Of a stretch of DNA of 64,000 bases, positions 52,801 to 55,800 are shown piece by piece. Source of the DNA: Paraescarpia echinospica (taxonomy: Eukaryota > Annelida > Polychaeta > Sabellida > Siboglinidae); contig CM034542.1 in NCBI GenBank assembly GCA_020002185.1, positions 54,901,858 to 54,965,857 on the forward strand, in the 5' to 3' direction. The translations under genes and the position numbers were made by a program. Position 1 is the first letter of the stretch, and every line of letters begins with the position of its first letter. Under the pieces are notes generated by a model. That model was not told the DNA's origin. It worked only from the letters and a program-made list of their open reading frames with translations, and searched no databases.

Positions 52801-55800
52801 TGCTCGCCTCCATCCAACTGGCTGGCACTGGGTGGACAACTTCCTTCTCCCCACAGTCCTCGTCCACCAGTTTGAGCGTGCAGAGAGAGAGGGTGACATT
52901 TACTTCAAACAGCTGGCCATGGAGCGCATGCTGAAGTACTTCTTCCTCGCTGGATACGTGCAGTACGCCCGCCATCTCACTCAGTATCTGTTGGAGATGC
53001 CTGTGCTCCATGTTGAGGCCACGGTGGACTTTGTGTCCAGCGCTTTTGTCTGTCGACACCATGTGGGATACTGGAACGCTGTCTCTGGTGATCAGATTTG
53101 GCAAGCAGACTGCCATCAAGATCAGAAAGGGAGCTCTCAAGGGCATGACTCTGTCTGCTGAGCTAGTTTGTGAGTGGATTGACGCCGTCCCCACCACCGT
53201 GCACGTGTCAGACTGCGTGGACTACATCTACTCTGCTGATCCACCAGGCCATTCTGCGCAGAAACAGCACAAGCAGGAGTTGAAACACCGGCGTGTCTTG
53301 GATGCGGGGTTTCATTGATGCAGAGGTGCAGAAGTACCCTCACCCACTGGAAGATCACCGCCATTATCTGTACAATCACGTCACCGGCCAAGTTGCTCCT
53401 GCTGAAGTGAATGTGGCTGATTCGATTGTGCTTGGAGAAAAGATGCAGAGCAAGTACATCGCCAGTTTTCCCGATGGGTTCTACGACACAATCAGTAGTC
53501 CCATCAAGACGATGGACATTCTAAAGAAGCAAGACAAAGGCAACAAGGGTAGGCCAGTCATCGATCTTGAGAACATTTTTCTCTGGCTCTTGATGATTGG
53601 TCAGCGGCGGCAGATGGATCTTGAGCCTCTGTTCAACTACGAGCTGTTTGCAATGCCTCCATCGCTCTTCGACGAGCATGGTTGTCTCCGCAAAGCCAAC
53701 AAGTCGGGGCTGGTCAAGCGCCTGGGTGTGCTCAAGATCTCGCCAAAAGCTGCTGAAATTGTCATCATGGATGTTCAGCAGATGTTCTACCATATCGTGT
53801 AGCCACACGGCGGCAATCCCTCAGATCTGATAGCATCCACCCTGGGTCGTCTGAGTCACTATCCAGATAGAAAATCATTGTCTTCGACAAGTACCAAGAT
53901 GTATCTGCCACGGATCACGAGAGAATACGGCGGACTGGTGACGTTACCCTCATCTACGAGCTCTCCATCACCAGTCCTCTGCCCAAAAGAGATGCAATTC
54001 TAAAGAGCAAGAACAACAAGCGGAGCCTGGAGAGCGTGTTGTCTACCTTCAGTGCAGGAGAGAACGCGACGATGGAAACTCGTGACGATGGTGCGTTTGG
54101 TCATGATGAGGCGGCCATCACCATGATATCCTATGGCATTGAAGCAGCCAACTCTGGCAAATGCGTGATCCGTGTACTTAGCAACTACACAGACATGTTT
54201 GTCCTATTAGTCTATTGGGTGTATCGGTAGGAGATGGTGTGCAAGGTGCAGATGGAGCGGTGGGATGGGACAGTGCTGGGTATCAACGCCACCTGCGCTG
54301 ACATAGGGCCACAGTGTCTGCAGCTGCTTGGCATGCACGCACTCAGCGGGGACGACACCAAAGGCAAGATCAATGCACTAAACACCTTGCTCACTGGGGA
54401 CTTCCCAGATTTGGATGATGTGCTGGGGGAAGTGGGCGCCACGCAGGCGGATCTGATAGAGACGACGAAAACCTTCTTCATCGCTCTGTATGGTCAGCCA
54501 CTGGGGACATCCATGGAGTCTGCACGCTTCACACTCTTCACCAAGAAGGAGAACAGTCCCGAAATCAAGGCACAGCCTACAGCACCACCAACGTGTTTTT
54601 GCACGTGCTGCGGGCCCATCTGCAGATCATGATGTGGAAAGCGGCAGGCCAGCAAGCCCCATCCGATGAGTCAGCCGAAACACTCACTTCGGGTTGGAGA
54701 TCCGGGATGGCGTTCCCTCTCCTGTTATTGCTCAGGGTGACCTCGGTCCACCACACCTGTGTGATGTGATTCATTGTGAGTGTATGGCACAAAGCAAGAA
54801 GTACAGCACGGAAGTTTGTGGCTGCCACAAAGAACATCTTTCGTGTACGTCATACTGCAACTGCTCTGGCGAAGAGGGCTGCTGTAATCGTACACTAAGA
54901 CAGAAGAGGCTAAGGCTGGAGACGATGAGGGTATCGAGATGGAGGATACCGAGGAGGAGGATTTTGAGGTTGAGAGTGTAGAGGATGAGAATGTAAATGA
55001 GGAGGGTGAAGGCCATGAAGATGTTGAGGATGGTCTTCCTGGTCCTGATTACATGGATGATGAATGGGAGTAGGTAAATGGTAAATATATATCTGAAGTT
55101 ACTAAGATAGCGTAAACATTACGCTTGTAGCATACCATTGTGTAAGATTATTTTTTATCCATAGTTATGGATATCAATCCTTGTATCATCCTTACAATGA
55201 CTTTCGTGCATGATTACTTAATGCAAGAATTTCCCTCACAAAGGAATATGAATGCCAATGTTCATAATGATATTTGCACTATACACTACGTGTAGCAGAT
55301 GTGACTACGTGTTTCAAATATGACTGATTACTGGTTTTTCTCTCGAACAAATGTGTCAAATATTGTAAGATTATTAATTTATGTGCATAAATAAACTAAA
55401 ATATAAATTAGTAGAAGTTTCCATTCATTGTCCACGAGAAATCAAACATTTGACCTTCACCTGACCTTCAGCGTCTGATCTTGACCTTGAATTGAAAAAA
55501 ATAACATTAGAAATGGATTCTACGCACACCAACACCCCTTAAAAGAGGTATTATACATCATTCTAGGACAAGTAGTTCAAAAGTTAAATTTTAAAGATAT
55601 TGTCCAGTGGCCATATTGGATTTATGCAAATTACCAGAGTTGCCCAAAGTTGCCGTTTGGGCAACCAAGCTGAATTTGTTCTAGGACCCCATATGAGTAC
55701 AAATCAACAAAAAACGTTCATAGGATAGAACATTTCTAGGTTCATGAAATGACAAATGGACTATTTGGGGAACCCGCGTTTTGTCAGTCTGTTGCACCAC

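Larger units (their letters stand above)
51672..55688. mobile_element. Element with inverted arms of about 960 bp and a cysteine-rich orphan protein
   Basis: The left arm (about 51,672-52,632) and right arm (about 54,735-55,688) are inverted copies. Both start from the outside with tcctagaacaaattcagctt, continue with ggttgcccaaacggcaac and the same non-coding sequence, and end with the coding sequence of a cysteine-rich C-terminus. Between them runs a plus-strand broken coding region (52,622-54,735). I do not recognise a named transposon family. Similar unnamed proteins are, as far as I recall, common in marine invertebrate gene sets. The structure looks like a snap-back copy in which the 3' end was duplicated in inverse orientation. 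Confidence 0.8.
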
